Origin: Candidatus Ozemibacter sibiricus
Lineage (GTDB): Bacteria; Muiribacteriota; Ozemobacteria; Ozemobacterales; Ozemobacteraceae
Assembly: GCA_003327425.1 (NCBI GenBank)
Contig: QOQW01000005.1
Span: 124,001 to 188,000, forward strand
Length of the DNA stretch: 64,000 bases
Direction of reading: 5' to 3'
The notes beneath the pieces are model-generated. The model had not been told where the DNA came from. It saw only the letters and a program-made list of their open reading frames with translations, and ran no database searches. Made by a program: the position numbers and the translations under genes. Each line of letters starts with the position of its first letter. Within the stretch, counting starts at the first letter, position 1. Positions 53,202 to 61,618 of the stretch are shown here, one piece after another.

Positions 53202-53369
53202 TCACCGGATCAGGATGTTCATGGTCACGAAGGCATTGGCTACGTCCTCTTCGTTGACGATCTTGACCCCGTAGCCGACGCAACGCTCGAATCTTGATAC
53301 ATCAGGAGCCCCTCGCCGCAAATCTGCCGACATGGGTGCCGCCATTTCTGTTGACTGAGTCGTATACAT
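53202..53369 (-). CDS. Possible 55-residue protein or gene remnant
   Basis: The minus-strand frame starts MYTTQSTEMAAPMS and ends in a segment that looks coding, SRFERCVGYGVKIVNEED then VANAFVTMNILIR, with gene-like codon use. Seven T follow on the coding strand shortly after the stop. Its start overlaps the promoter of the divergent antitoxin gene. No family is recognised and no ribosome binding site is obvious, so it may be the 3' remnant of a larger gene. Confidence 0.35.
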   Translation of the reverse strand: MYTTQSTEMAAPMSADLRRGAPDVSRFERCVGYGVKIVNEEDVANAFVTMNILIR

Positions 53370-53380
53370 TGCCGTATGCT
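53351..53380 (+). promoter_or_regulatory. Promoter and likely operator of the RHH/MazF module
   Basis: TTGACT (53351-53356) and TATGCT (53375-53380) are 18 bp apart, about 19 bp before the antitoxin start. Two copies of CGTAT (CGTATAC and CGTATGC, 13 bp apart) overlap the spacer and -10 and could bind the RHH antitoxin for autoregulation. Confidence 0.55.
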
Positions 53381-53398
53381 GGTGGTGAGGTGACCAAC

Positions 53399-53641
53399 AT
53401 GCCGACGACCCGAATCAGCACCCCCGCACACCGCATCTTGCAGGAACTGGCTCGCCAGAGCGGCCGGTCGATGCAGGAGATTCTCGATGCGGCCATCGAG
53501 ACCTACCGCCGCCAGCGATTCTTGCAGGAAGCCGCCGAAGCCTTCGCCGCCATGAAAGCCGACCCGAAGGCATGGAAGGCCGAGCAGGAAGAGCGGGGCC
53601 TGTGGGACAACACCCTGACCGACGGCCAGCGGAAACGATGA
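53399..53641 (+). CDS. Ribbon-helix-helix antitoxin of a MazF module
   Basis: The 80-residue protein has an N-terminal ribbon-helix-helix DNA-binding part (TTRISTPAHRILQELARQSGRSMQEILDAAIE) and a C-terminal helix plus an acidic, Trp-containing tail (WKAEQEERGLWDN) that would bind the toxin. Its stop overlaps the toxin start (ATGA, 53638-53641). RHH antitoxins usually repress their own operon, and a promoter with direct repeats sits just upstream. It is of the CopG/MazE-like type. Confidence 0.82.
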   Translation: MPTTRISTPAHRILQELARQSGRSMQEILDAAIETYRRQRFLQEAAEAFAAMKADPKAWKAEQEERGLWDNTLTDGQRKR

Positions 53642-53985
53642 CTTCTACGAAAATCCAGCGGGGGGAGATCTGGCTGGTTGACCTCAACCCCACCCGGGGT
53701 CACGAACAATCCGGCGTGCGACCGGGTCTGGTCGTGTCGGTTGATGAGTTCAACAACTGTCCGGCCGAACTCGTGGTGGTCTTGCCGGTGACCACCAAGG
53801 AGAAACGAATCCCGTTCCACGTCCGGGTGGCACCAGCCGAGAGCGGCCTGCGGGAGGTCAGTTTCATCAAATGCGAGGACGTGCGGTCGGTGGCAAAAGA
53901 GCGGCTTACGAAAAGGCTGGGTGCGATTTCGCGGGAAACACTCGATGCCGTCGAGGACAGGCTCAGAATACTGATGGGGCTGTGA
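53638..53985 (+). CDS. MazF/PemK-family endoribonuclease toxin
   Basis: From the ATG at 53638 the protein has 115 residues and a complete MazF/PemK fold: RGEIWLVDLNPTRGHEQSGVRPGLVVS, then VVVLPVTTKEK, FHVRVAPAESGLREVSFIKCEDVRSVAKERL. The RGEIW N-terminal loop and the S-F-I-K-C-E-D strand are typical of the catalytic core. These toxins cut mRNA at short sequences when freed from the antitoxin. The gene overlaps the antitoxin by 4 bp. The module sits between the two copies of the 55-bp repeat. Confidence 0.9.
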   Translation: MTSTKIQRGEIWLVDLNPTRGHEQSGVRPGLVVSVDEFNNCPAELVVVLPVTTKEKRIPFHVRVAPAESGLREVSFIKCEDVRSVAKERLTKRLGAISRETLDAVEDRLRILMGL

Positions 53986-54746
53986 ACCCCCTTCCGGTCT
54001 CGATGTGGGCGTGATGTTTTTTCTGCGCTTGAAGACCCCTCTATAAGCGATGTCTGAAATGGCATCAGATGGAGTACCCTGAGCCATACTGGCATCGGGG
54101 AAAAAATGAAACTTTCTACGATGGTCGGAAGCATCGATAGAATACGCATCTGTTGGTCATTTTCAGTGCGTAGATAGTCAATTCCTCGGCGGAATTCCCC
54201 CTGCGCTCCATTTGCAACGCGTATCAACGAGACGATCTTCGCAGAATGGGTACCGGCGAAATCGGGGGTGGTCACCTTCGGCAGGGTGATGTTGGCAGGA
54301 AACAGCGAAAACGATGCTTTGGCGTTCGCTTCAAAAAGTAGAACACCCCGGACTTCTTGTTGTGGTAGACCATGGAGGATGCATACCACACCCAAGAAGG
54401 TCCCCGGAAGCGCGTTTCGCGGATGTTTGTCTGAAAAACTGTCGCGAACCTGAGAGCCTCGATCTGCTCACCAACTAGGGGACAAACACATCCCTAACTC
54501 CCTTTCAATGTGTCGCTCACCACGGCACATTTTTTATTTTAGCCACGTCTGAACCTCTATGGAATGACCTTCTATCGTGGCTTTCCCCAATCCGACCAAG
54601 CAGCTCGGAGAGGGAGGCTTCAGAATCACCGAGTTGAAGCGCTCATTTGATCGAGTTCTTCAACAGGTTCGAGTCATTGGGGCGGTAAGGATCGCGCTTG
54701 ACTCAATGTCGGCAGAGTGAGAATGGCCGTTGGTTCCCGGTGGGAT
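53986..54746. other. 761-bp lower-GC region between two toxin-antitoxin modules
   Basis: No convincing complete gene is present. On the minus strand, a frame starting near 54395 reads like protein for about 120 residues but then continues only as the antisense of mazF, so it may be a decayed gene or chance. A 47-codon plus-strand frame (54577-54720, GTG start, GGFRITELKRSFDRVLQQVR) could be a gene tail. The second repeat copy lies at 54480-54544. Mixed codon use suggests recently acquired or decaying DNA. Confidence 0.4.
54480..54544. repeat. Direct repeat, copy 2 (55 bp exact core)
   Basis: The exact 55-bp core is at 54490-54544 and the flank to 54480 matches copy 1 with two differences. 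Its orientation is the same as copy 1. It carries the same hairpin (AATGTGTCG at 54507-54515, CGGCACATT at 54523-54531) and T-rich tail, so it too would act as a plus-strand terminator. Confidence 0.85.
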
Positions 54747-54775
54747 TTGGCGATTCTGTCGAATTGTGAGATAAT
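54747..54775 (+). promoter_or_regulatory. Promoter of the MntA/HepT module
   Basis: TTGGCG (54747-54752) and GATAAT (54770-54775) are 17 bp apart, and the start codon follows 18 bp after the -10 box with an AGGAG between. Confidence 0.55.
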
Positions 54776-54792
54776 CAGGAGCGAGGCCATTC

Positions 54793-55110
54793 ATGAAGAC
54801 TCTGGATCCCCTTCTGCGGCAGCGGCTCGAGGCGCTGAAGAGCCGGTATCTCTCCGAAGGGTTCGTTCTCGTGGGGGTCTTCGGCTCCGTGGCTCGCGGG
54901 GACGACACCCCCGACAGCGACATCGACCTTCTCTATCAGGTCGTAGAACCGTTTTTTCAAAAGCATGGCGGCTTCGATGCGTTCGTTCGGCTCGAGGAAA
55001 TCAAGCACGAACTGACCGCAGCCCTGCGCCGCGAAGTCGATCTTGCACCCTGCAACAACAACAACCGCATTCTCCGAGAAGAAATCGAGCGTGATTTGAT
55101 CCATGTCTGA
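54793..55110 (+). CDS. mntA: MNT-domain nucleotidyltransferase antitoxin, MntA type
   Basis: The 105-residue protein is a minimal nucleotidyltransferase with the GS-x10-DxD signature (FGSVARGDDTPDSDIDLL, about residues 34-51) and a third acidic position near EVDLAP. MntA antitoxins modify the HEPN toxin by adding AMP to a tyrosine. Its stop overlaps the start of the HEPN gene by 8 bp (55103-55110). A promoter and ribosome binding site lie directly upstream. It is not close in sequence to the housekeeping nucleotidyltransferases. Confidence 0.88.
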   Translation: MKTLDPLLRQRLEALKSRYLSEGFVLVGVFGSVARGDDTPDSDIDLLYQVVEPFFQKHGGFDAFVRLEEIKHELTAALRREVDLAPCNNNNRILREEIERDLIHV

Positions 55111-55453
55111 GAAGACCGATGTGGCCCGCCTCCGTTTCGTTCTGTCCAAGATCGAGGATCTACGGGGGTATCAGGCCAGGTTTGCAGATCTAGATGCGCT
55201 TTTTCAAGATCACATGGCCTATGATGCCGTTCTGATGTGCCTCCTTCAGATCGGAGAAACGCTGCGGAAGGTGGCCAACCCGGTGTGGCGAGGTCGTCTG
55301 CCCGTGCAGGGGGCATACGTCGTTCGGAACATCATCACCCACGAATACGAGGGTGTCGACCAGGCCATCATTGCCCGGATCCTGGTCGACGAGATCCCAT
55401 CGTTGGGGGATGCCGTCCGGAAGTGCCTGGCTGAGGCTGGCGAGAAGCGGTAG
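55103..55453 (+). CDS. hepT: HEPN-domain ribonuclease toxin, HepT type
   Basis: The 116-residue helical protein carries the HepT motif R-x4-H-x-Y in VRNIITHEYEG (about residues 75-85), with the catalytic Arg and His and the Tyr that MntA modifies. AYDAVLMCLLQIGETLRK is the typical central helix. HepT toxins cleave RNA. It overlaps the mntA stop by 8 bp, as is usual for this toxin-antitoxin pair. A 38-codon frame about 55 bp downstream contains a similar YDALLMC segment and might be a relic of a duplicated gene. Confidence 0.9.
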   Translation: MSEKTDVARLRFVLSKIEDLRGYQARFADLDALFQDHMAYDAVLMCLLQIGETLRKVANPVWRGRLPVQGAYVVRNIITHEYEGVDQAIIARILVDEIPSLGDAVRKCLAEAGEKR

Positions 55454-55656
55454 CCGGCCGTCTCTGCCGCCTTTCTCTCCTTCCAAGGCGGGAGCTGGGG
55501 GTGCTGACATGCGACGGATGGCCAGGACAAAACGGAAATATGTGGCACCGAAGGCCTGCATCGCCAGCGCAGCCCCGCGGGCAGACCGCTATGACGCACT
55601 CCTGATGTGCCGGATCTTCCCGTAGGCATGACGGGAACCGACGACCGATCTCGCGT

Positions 55657-55686
55657 TTGCATTCGACGAGAAGGGTCGGGTAGAAT
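55657..55686 (+). promoter_or_regulatory. Candidate promoter of the STAS-unknown pair
   Basis: TTGCAT (55657-55662) and TAGAAT (55681-55686) are 18 bp apart, about 30 bp before the STAS gene start. Confidence 0.5.
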
Positions 55687-55716
55687 GGGCGCAAATCAGC
55701 GGAGAGAGAAGCTTCG

Positions 55717-56070
55717 ATGTACAAGAAGTTCGCCTTCACCCACCGTCAGGAGGGGGAGATCATCCATATCGTCCTGTCCGGGTACCTCGAGCAGACCGGC
55801 GGCACCCAGCTGCGGGAGTTCGTGGAAGCCCGCCTCCAGGAGGGAATCCTGCGCTTCGTCATGAATTTCCAGGGGATCGAATTGATCAGCAGTCCTGGCG
55901 TGGCGGCGCTGCTCGACATCGCCAGCAAGATCATCGACGACTACGCCGGCCACCTCGCGGTGTTCGGGCTCGATGGGCATCATCTCGCCGTGCTCGAGAT
56001 GTCGGGGTTGTTCTTCCTGGCCACCCAGGCGGCCAGCGAGGCCGATGCCGTGGCGGCGGTCAAGGAGTGA
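55717..56070 (+). CDS. STAS-domain anti-anti-sigma factor
   Basis: This 117-residue STAS protein includes VLSGYLEQTGGTQLREFVEAR and the RFVMNFQGIELISSPGVAALL segment, where the Ser in SSPG is the likely phosphorylation site. GHLAVFGLDGHHLAVLEMSGLFF follows. It lies 4 bp before an unknown 262-residue gene and probably forms one transcription unit with it. It could be a partner for any of the three phosphatases in the window. It resembles the STAS protein at 42345 only in general fold. Confidence 0.9.
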   Translation: MYKKFAFTHRQEGEIIHIVLSGYLEQTGGTQLREFVEARLQEGILRFVMNFQGIELISSPGVAALLDIASKIIDDYAGHLAVFGLDGHHLAVLEMSGLFFLATQAASEADAVAAVKE

Positions 56071-56074
56071 GGGC

Positions 56075-56863
56075 ATGACCGAGCCCCCGACCACGGTGCC
56101 GGTGGCCGAGCAGCTTCCCTTGCGTGGCGGGCTCACCTTGTCACGCGATCGCTACTTCGAGGTGCAGGCCGCCGCCGAAGCGCTGTTCGGGCAGCCCGAT
56201 CTCATGTTGCCCGCCAAGGTGGTCGGGGTGCATCAACTGGTGCTGCGCCTGTCCCGGGGCCAGCCCCCGCCGTCCGCCGACGACTTGCGAGCCGCGATCA
56301 GGCAGGCGGCCCAGGGGGGCAGCGAACACAAAGCCCGTCTGGTCATGGGCATCTTCCTCTCGACCGCCCTGCCCTTTAGTGGGAATTCCATCCCCCAGGG
56401 CGGTTTCGGCCTGATGATGGCGATGTTGGCCGGGGTGGCCAAGCAGGCCGCCGGGATCGGCTCGGTGACCATCGGGCGCTGGGGGGTGACGGTCGGGGTC
56501 GCCGCCGTGCAGGCGGTCGAGGTGGCTCCCGTGCAGGCCGCCGTCGATGAGCGCCTGGCGACCTTCTGGCGGGAACAGATGGCGGCGGGCTGGTTGCTGC
56601 GCTATGGCACGTTGTTCCGCGGGGCCGGTCTTTTGGCGATCGGCACCGGTCTCGCCCAGTGGCTGCTGCGCGCGGCGGCGGTGGCGGCCGGCCGTCCCCC
56701 TGACACCGCCGACCTCGAGCGGGCGCTCGAGTTCCTGCGCGAAGAGATGGTCCGCCCGGGCGCGGGTTTCCGCCTCGCCCTGGAGGGCACGTTCTCCGCC
56801 GTCTTCGATTCCCTCCTCGATAGCCCAGCGCTGGTCGCCTCTCTCGCCACCTTCGCGCGCTGA
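56075..56863 (+). CDS. Unknown 262-residue protein paired with STAS
   Basis: I do not recognise this family. The protein starts MTEPPTTVPVAEQLPLRGG and has no signal peptide. Two mildly hydrophobic, Gly/Ala-rich segments are seen (FGLMMAMLAGVAKQAAGIGSV and LRYGTLFRGAGLLAIGTGLAQWL), and the rest is helical. Its start follows the STAS stop by 4 bp, so it is almost certainly translated with STAS and may be a partner in that pathway. It could be membrane-associated, but the segments are not strongly hydrophobic. Confidence 0.72.
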   Translation: MTEPPTTVPVAEQLPLRGGLTLSRDRYFEVQAAAEALFGQPDLMLPAKVVGVHQLVLRLSRGQPPPSADDLRAAIRQAAQGGSEHKARLVMGIFLSTALPFSGNSIPQGGFGLMMAMLAGVAKQAAGIGSVTIGRWGVTVGVAAVQAVEVAPVQAAVDERLATFWREQMAAGWLLRYGTLFRGAGLLAIGTGLAQWLLRAAAVAAGRPPDTADLERALEFLREEMVRPGAGFRLALEGTFSAVFDSLLDSPALVASLATFAR

Positions 56864-56969
56864 ATCGCCGCCTGGGCCACTGGGCAGCGGGGCATCTCCA
56901 GCTACTCTGGGTTCTGGCGTGGCCTTCCTACCCCCTCTGGCCAGGTCGGGAAAATCTCTCTCCCTGCTG

Positions 56970-56998
56970 TTGACACGGGATTGGATCCTGTCCATAAT
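56970..56998 (+). promoter_or_regulatory. Strong sigma-70-type promoter of the large lipoprotein gene
   Basis: TTGACA (56970-56975) and CATAAT (56993-56998) are 17 bp apart, close to consensus. The start point would be near 57005, giving a leader of about 44 nt before the ATG at 57049 with its GAGGGGG ribosome binding site. Confidence 0.72.
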
Positions 56999-57048
56999 GG
57001 AGAATCGTGCACTGATTTTTCCTGATTTGACTGAGGGGGACCAAACCT

Positions 57049-60000
57049 ATGGCGTCGATCCGGCAAGGCTATGCCTGGGGGATTCTCGCGTCCGTGCTCT
57101 GTGCGGCCCTGTTTTTCTTCGGCTGTGGTGGTGGAGGCATCGGTGACGATCCGATCCGGGCCACGACCACGCAGGGGCACATCACCGGCACCGTCACACC
57201 CGCGGGTGTGATCGCCGCTCTGCGGGAGGCCGATCCCTCGCTTCTGGCTCAAGCGGCAGGCCTGAGTGGCGCCGAGGTCTGGCTCGAATCCGATCGCTCG
57301 AAGAAGACCCGCACCAACGCTTCGGGAGTGTTCGACCTGACCCCGGTGCCCCTTGGAACGCATCGGGTCGTCGCTTCCTACACCTCTTCGACCGGCAAGG
57401 TCTACAAATGGCGCTCCGGATTGGTCACGCTCACCCCCTCGGCACCGACCAATTCGGCCGGGGCGATCCAGGTCGTGCTCGCCACCGGGACCGTGTCGGG
57501 CACCCTCCTCAGCAAGACCGGTCAGCCCATCGCCAATGCCCAGGTCACCGTCTGGGGGGAAACCGTCACCACCAACGCCAACGGCTTCTTTTCCCTTCCC
57601 TTCCCCATGCCGCCGGTGCGCGAAACGCTCGAGGTGCGGGCCACCGGCTTCCAACCGGCCAGTCTGCCCGTGAACTTCGCCGATCCGCCGCCTGTTCTGC
57701 AGACGACGCTCGCCCCCGCGGGCGATACCAACCGCCCCCCCACGTTGACGGTCATCGCGGACCGCTACAGCGGCGTGTCCAACAGCGGCGTGGCCAGCTT
57801 GACGGCTGATGCCTCCGATCCTGATGGCAACACGTTGACCTTCCAATGGTCGGCCACTCAGGGTACCATCGCCACCTTCGGCTCCGACCGCATCGCCCGC
57901 TGGACGGCCCCCGCCACCGGACAGGGTGTGGCCACCATCACCTGCATCGCTTCCGATACCGGCGGCCTGGGTGCCCAGGTCCAGATCGGCATCGCCTTCG
58001 GCAGTGGCGGCGGTGTCAATCTGCCGCCGACCACGCCTGCCATCACCGCTTCTTCGAGTGTCACCGCCGGCGCCCTGGTCAATCTGTCGGCTGTGGCTAC
58101 CGATCCCGAAGGGCTGTCGCTGACCTACTCCTGGATCCAGACCAGCGGGGCCATGGGCACCTTCCAGACCCCCACCAACTCCCCGTCGGTGACCTGGATG
58201 GCCCCCTTGACCCCGACCTTGGCGGTGCTGGCCGTGCGGGTGTCCGATGGGGTCAATACCGCCACCGGCACGGTCCAGATTTCCGTCACCGGCGGATCGG
58301 GCGGCACTCCCCCCGTGGCCACCATCACCATGCCCATGGCCAATGCCTTGTTCAATGCCACCGAAAGCCCCTATCTCCGCGGTTCTGCCACTGATGCCGA
58401 AGAAGGCAACCTCTCGGCCGCCGTGGCCCAACCCGTCTGGCTCTATTCCTTCGAGGGGCAGCCCGATGTCGCGTTCGCTTCCGGCTCCTTCAACGTCTAT
58501 TTCCCCATCTATATGGCCACCGGCAGTTATGTCATCGGCCTACGGGTGCGCGATTCCGCGGGCAATGTGGGTGGCGCCTCGCTCCCCATTCGGATCAACG
58601 ACCGGCCGGTGGTGCAGATCAATGCGCCGGGTGCCTTCTCCGTCCATCTTGCGACCACTCCCATCGATTTCCAGGGCGAGGTTCTGGCCGACGAAGATCT
58701 GACCGATGGCGTCGTCTCGCCGACCTCCTTCACCTGGTACTACGGCGCGGTGGCTTTCGCCAGCCAGCCCGCCTTCACCGCCCCCTTCCTGCCGCCTGGC
58801 ACGCATACCATCTCTCTGACCTATCGCGATCGCAAAGGGCTGGTCGGCACCGATGCCCGTCAGATCTTCGTCAACACTCCCCCGAAAGTCACCATCGCCA
58901 GTCCGTCGGTGCCTGGTCTGTGGTTCCTGCAAGGCGCCGTGATCACCGTCGTGGCCACTTCCACCGATCCCGATGAGCCGGCTGGGTTGCCCGATGGCCG
59001 GTTCATGTGGTGGGACAACGGCATCCTGATCTCGACGGTCACTGCGCGGGTGCTGACCTCGACGTTCGGGCCAGGGTCGCACACCATTCTGGTGCGGGGC
59101 ACTGACGCTCATGGCGCCTATAGCGAGGCTTCCACCTCCATCCGGATCAACCGTCCGCCCTCGCTCTCCTACACCGTTTCGCCGAACAAGACGGTGTTCG
59201 CCTTCGGGGAAACCTTCACCGTGAATGCCAATGCCGTCGAGCTGGATGGCGATCCCCTGTTCGTAGGGTTCTCCAGGAATGGCGGACTGACGTTCGTCGC
59301 TTCGGCGACCTCTCTGGTTTCCAGCTACACCACTCCTGGCCCGGCCACGATCACCATCGTGGCGTCCGATAGTTTCGGCGCATCCACGACCGTGCATTTC
59401 TCCTTCACCGTGAATGCCAATACCCCGCCGACCGTGCAGATTACCTCCCCGACCGGGACGAATTACCCCTTCTTGACCTCTCTGACTTTCGTGGCCTCAG
59501 CTTCGGATTTCGAAGATGGAGGATTCGTTCCCGGCACTTCGGTCAAATGGCAGCAATGGACCGGCAGCACCTGGGTCGATTGGGTGATCGGCACCAGTTC
59601 CTACCAGATCGCGACCCTGCCTGACCGGCAATGGACCATCCGCGCGGTGGCCACCGATTCGCAGGGCAACATCGGTTCAGCGACCATCACGTTGACCATC
59701 GCCTCGAATACCGCGCCGACCATGTACATCACAGCCCCGGCTACCGACAACACCTGGTATCTCCAGAATCAGTCGATTTCCCTCGCAGGCTACGGGTATG
59801 ACAACGATGAAAAGGCCTTCGTCGCGACCAGCACCTTCGTGTGGAAATACGACGCCGCGACCATCAATACGGCGACGGCGACGTTCGTCTACACGCCCCC
59901 GACGACGCTCGGTACGCATACCATCACGCTCGAAGGCACCGATTCGTCCTTCCCCGGCGTGGCCCAGAAGACCGGCTCCACGACACGCACCGTCTTCATC

Positions 60001-61389
60001 AATGCCTCGCCGACGGTGAGCATTCTCTCGCCAGCCTCAGGCACTCGCTTCGACACCGGAACGAGCATCACCTTCACGGCGAATGCCACCGATCCATTCG
60101 ATACGCTGCCGACGGTGTCGTGGTTCTCGGGCTCGACGTTCCTGAGCCATGACAATCCCTTCACCACCAATGCCCTCGCCTCAGGGCCTCACAACATCAT
60201 CTGCTATGCTTCCGACACCCGCGGCCTGTACGCCGTGGCCTCGATCAGCATCTTCGTCAATACCCTCCCCACCGGTACGATCACTATCGCCGAAACCCAG
60301 TATGCGACTGGCCCATCTGGAGTTCCGATCTACCTTAATACTGGTTCTTCGCTTCTGACGTTCACCGCTGTGACCTATGATCAGGAATATGGTGGGCCTC
60401 TTCCCGACGAGAAAATCGGCTGGTTCCGCAATACAGGCGGTTCCTGGACATTCCTCGGCTCTGGAACCACTTTCTCCACGACGTTTGCCAACGGTTCGGC
60501 GACCATGCGCATTGAAATGCAGGATAGCCATTATGGCACCAATCCTCGGTATGCCTCGAGCACCGCTCAGCAGCCTGTGCGCATGTGGCAAGCCCTGAGT
60601 CTGGCCAATCCCTCCATTCCTACCTCCATCGATCACGATGGATCGAATTTCTATGTCGTTGCTTCCGGAGCCACGACGGTCTTCAAATATCAATACACCG
60701 GGCTTGTGTTCAACGAAATCGCCTCCTATGGACCTGGAACCTTCACCGACATCATCACGGTCACCGACCAGGGATCGAACCTGTATGTTCTCGATAAGGG
60801 TCAGAAAGCCATCTATTCCATGAACAACACGTTCGGAGGGGTGGCGAGCATTTCGCAGTCGGCTCTCAATCCTCTCACGGTCGGATTGGCCTACAATGGA
60901 TCCTATTATTTTGTCACCGAGCCTACGCTGAATCAGGTGCGCATGATCAATCCCCTGAATGGCAATATTGACCAAACCTTCACCGCTGGTGGTCTGCCCA
61001 GTGCGAATTTCAACTCCCCGCAAGCCATCCGTTTCCTGAACAACCAGTTCCTGCTGGCTGACGCCGGGAACAATCGAGCGATTCGGTTCAACAGCAGTAC
61101 TCAATTGGTGAACGAAGCTGCCCAATACAACGCCACCGCGATACGTGATATCGCGGTGGTGGGGACCCAGTATGTGATCACTTGCAGTGAAACCTCTGGG
61201 AAGCTGGTGGTATTCGATTACAATACCGGAGCGGAAGTTACGCAGTTCGCCCAGGCTGGCACTGGATTAGGCCAGATCAGCCAACCGGCGAGCATCTACT
61301 TCCACAACGGTGACATCTTCCTGGCAGAAAAAGGGACCAACCGCATCCAGGTCTTCAAAACCGGATCAACTGGACTCTTCAACCCCTGA
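57049..61389 (+). CDS. Large multidomain lipoprotein with Ig-like repeats and a beta-propeller
   Basis: The 1446-residue protein has a signal peptide with a probable lipid-attachment Cys26 (FFFGCGGGG). Two carboxypeptidase-regulatory-like domains (about 38-125 and 140-225) follow. Then roughly nine Ig/cadherin-like repeats (about 230-1140), each with motifs such as NRPPTLTV, DPDGNTLTFQWSATQG and HTITLEGTDSS. The C-terminal part (about 1150-1440) is an NHL-like beta-propeller (IPTSIDHDGSNFYVVASG, NQFLLADAGNNRAIRF). It is probably displayed on the outer membrane for adhesion or glycan binding. Codon use is more AT-rich towards the 3' end, which may mark newer sequence. A strong promoter lies directly upstream. 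Confidence 0.85.
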   Translation: MASIRQGYAWGILASVLCAALFFFGCGGGGIGDDPIRATTTQGHITGTVTPAGVIAALREADPSLLAQAAGLSGAEVWLESDRSKKTRTNASGVFDLTPVPLGTHRVVASYTSSTGKVYKWRSGLVTLTPSAPTNSAGAIQVVLATGTVSGTLLSKTGQPIANAQVTVWGETVTTNANGFFSLPFPMPPVRETLEVRATGFQPASLPVNFADPPPVLQTTLAPAGDTNRPPTLTVIADRYSGVSNSGVASLTADASDPDGNTLTFQWSATQGTIATFGSDRIARWTAPATGQGVATITCIASDTGGLGAQVQIGIAFGSGGGVNLPPTTPAITASSSVTAGALVNLSAVATDPEGLSLTYSWIQTSGAMGTFQTPTNSPSVTWMAPLTPTLAVLAVRVSDGVNTATGTVQISVTGGSGGTPPVATITMPMANALFNATESPYLRGSATDAEEGNLSAAVAQPVWLYSFEGQPDVAFASGSFNVYFPIYMATGSYVIGLRVRDSAGNVGGASLPIRINDRPVVQINAPGAFSVHLATTPIDFQGEVLADEDLTDGVVSPTSFTWYYGAVAFASQPAFTAPFLPPGTHTISLTYRDRKGLVGTDARQIFVNTPPKVTIASPSVPGLWFLQGAVITVVATSTDPDEPAGLPDGRFMWWDNGILISTVTARVLTSTFGPGSHTILVRGTDAHGAYSEASTSIRINRPPSLSYTVSPNKTVFAFGETFTVNANAVELDGDPLFVGFSRNGGLTFVASATSLVSSYTTPGPATITIVASDSFGASTTVHFSFTVNANTPPTVQITSPTGTNYPFLTSLTFVASASDFEDGGFVPGTSVKWQQWTGSTWVDWVIGTSSYQIATLPDRQWTIRAVATDSQGNIGSATITLTIASNTAPTMYITAPATDNTWYLQNQSISLAGYGYDNDEKAFVATSTFVWKYDAATINTATATFVYTPPTTLGTHTITLEGTDSSFPGVAQKTGSTTRTVFINASPTVSILSPASGTRFDTGTSITFTANATDPFDTLPTVSWFSGSTFLSHDNPFTTNALASGPHNIICYASDTRGLYAVASISIFVNTLPTGTITIAETQYATGPSGVPIYLNTGSSLLTFTAVTYDQEYGGPLPDEKIGWFRNTGGSWTFLGSGTTFSTTFANGSATMRIEMQDSHYGTNPRYASSTAQQPVRMWQALSLANPSIPTSIDHDGSNFYVVASGATTVFKYQYTGLVFNEIASYGPGTFTDIITVTDQGSNLYVLDKGQKAIYSMNNTFGGVASISQSALNPLTVGLAYNGSYYFVTEPTLNQVRMINPLNGNIDQTFTAGGLPSANFNSPQAIRFLNNQFLLADAGNNRAIRFNSSTQLVNEAAQYNATAIRDIAVVGTQYVITCSETSGKLVVFDYNTGAEVTQFAQAGTGLGQISQPASIYFHNGDIFLAEKGTNRIQVFKTGSTGLFNP

Positions 61390-61618
61390 GGTCATGCTGA
61401 CCTGATCCCTGGTCTTGTCCAATCCCGGCAGGCTGCTTGTCCGCTGAGGCAGGCGGCCTTCCTGTTGTTTCCCTTGTCTCCCTTGCCGACGAGCGAATCA
61501 GCGGCTGGCCGAAAAAACTCCAACTTCCCATCAACGGAGGGGGTGCCAGGATGCCCAAACGAAGGATTGGTGCGGCCCCCCTGCTGCCGAGGTGGCTACT
61601 ACCGGTGCAAAGGCTGGA

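Noticed and set aside
54033-54395. Minus-strand frame of about 120 residues opposite the region after mazF
   Set aside because: It looks partly coding but runs on into antisense of mazF and has no known motif. Noted only within the region entry.
55509-55625. 38-codon frame with YDALLMC, similar to a HepT helix
   Set aside because: Too short and lacks the R-x4-H motif; mentioned only as a possible relic.
61389-61403. 6-bp palindrome right after the large lipoprotein gene as terminator
   Set aside because: The loop is only 3 nt, the stem is short and no T-run follows.
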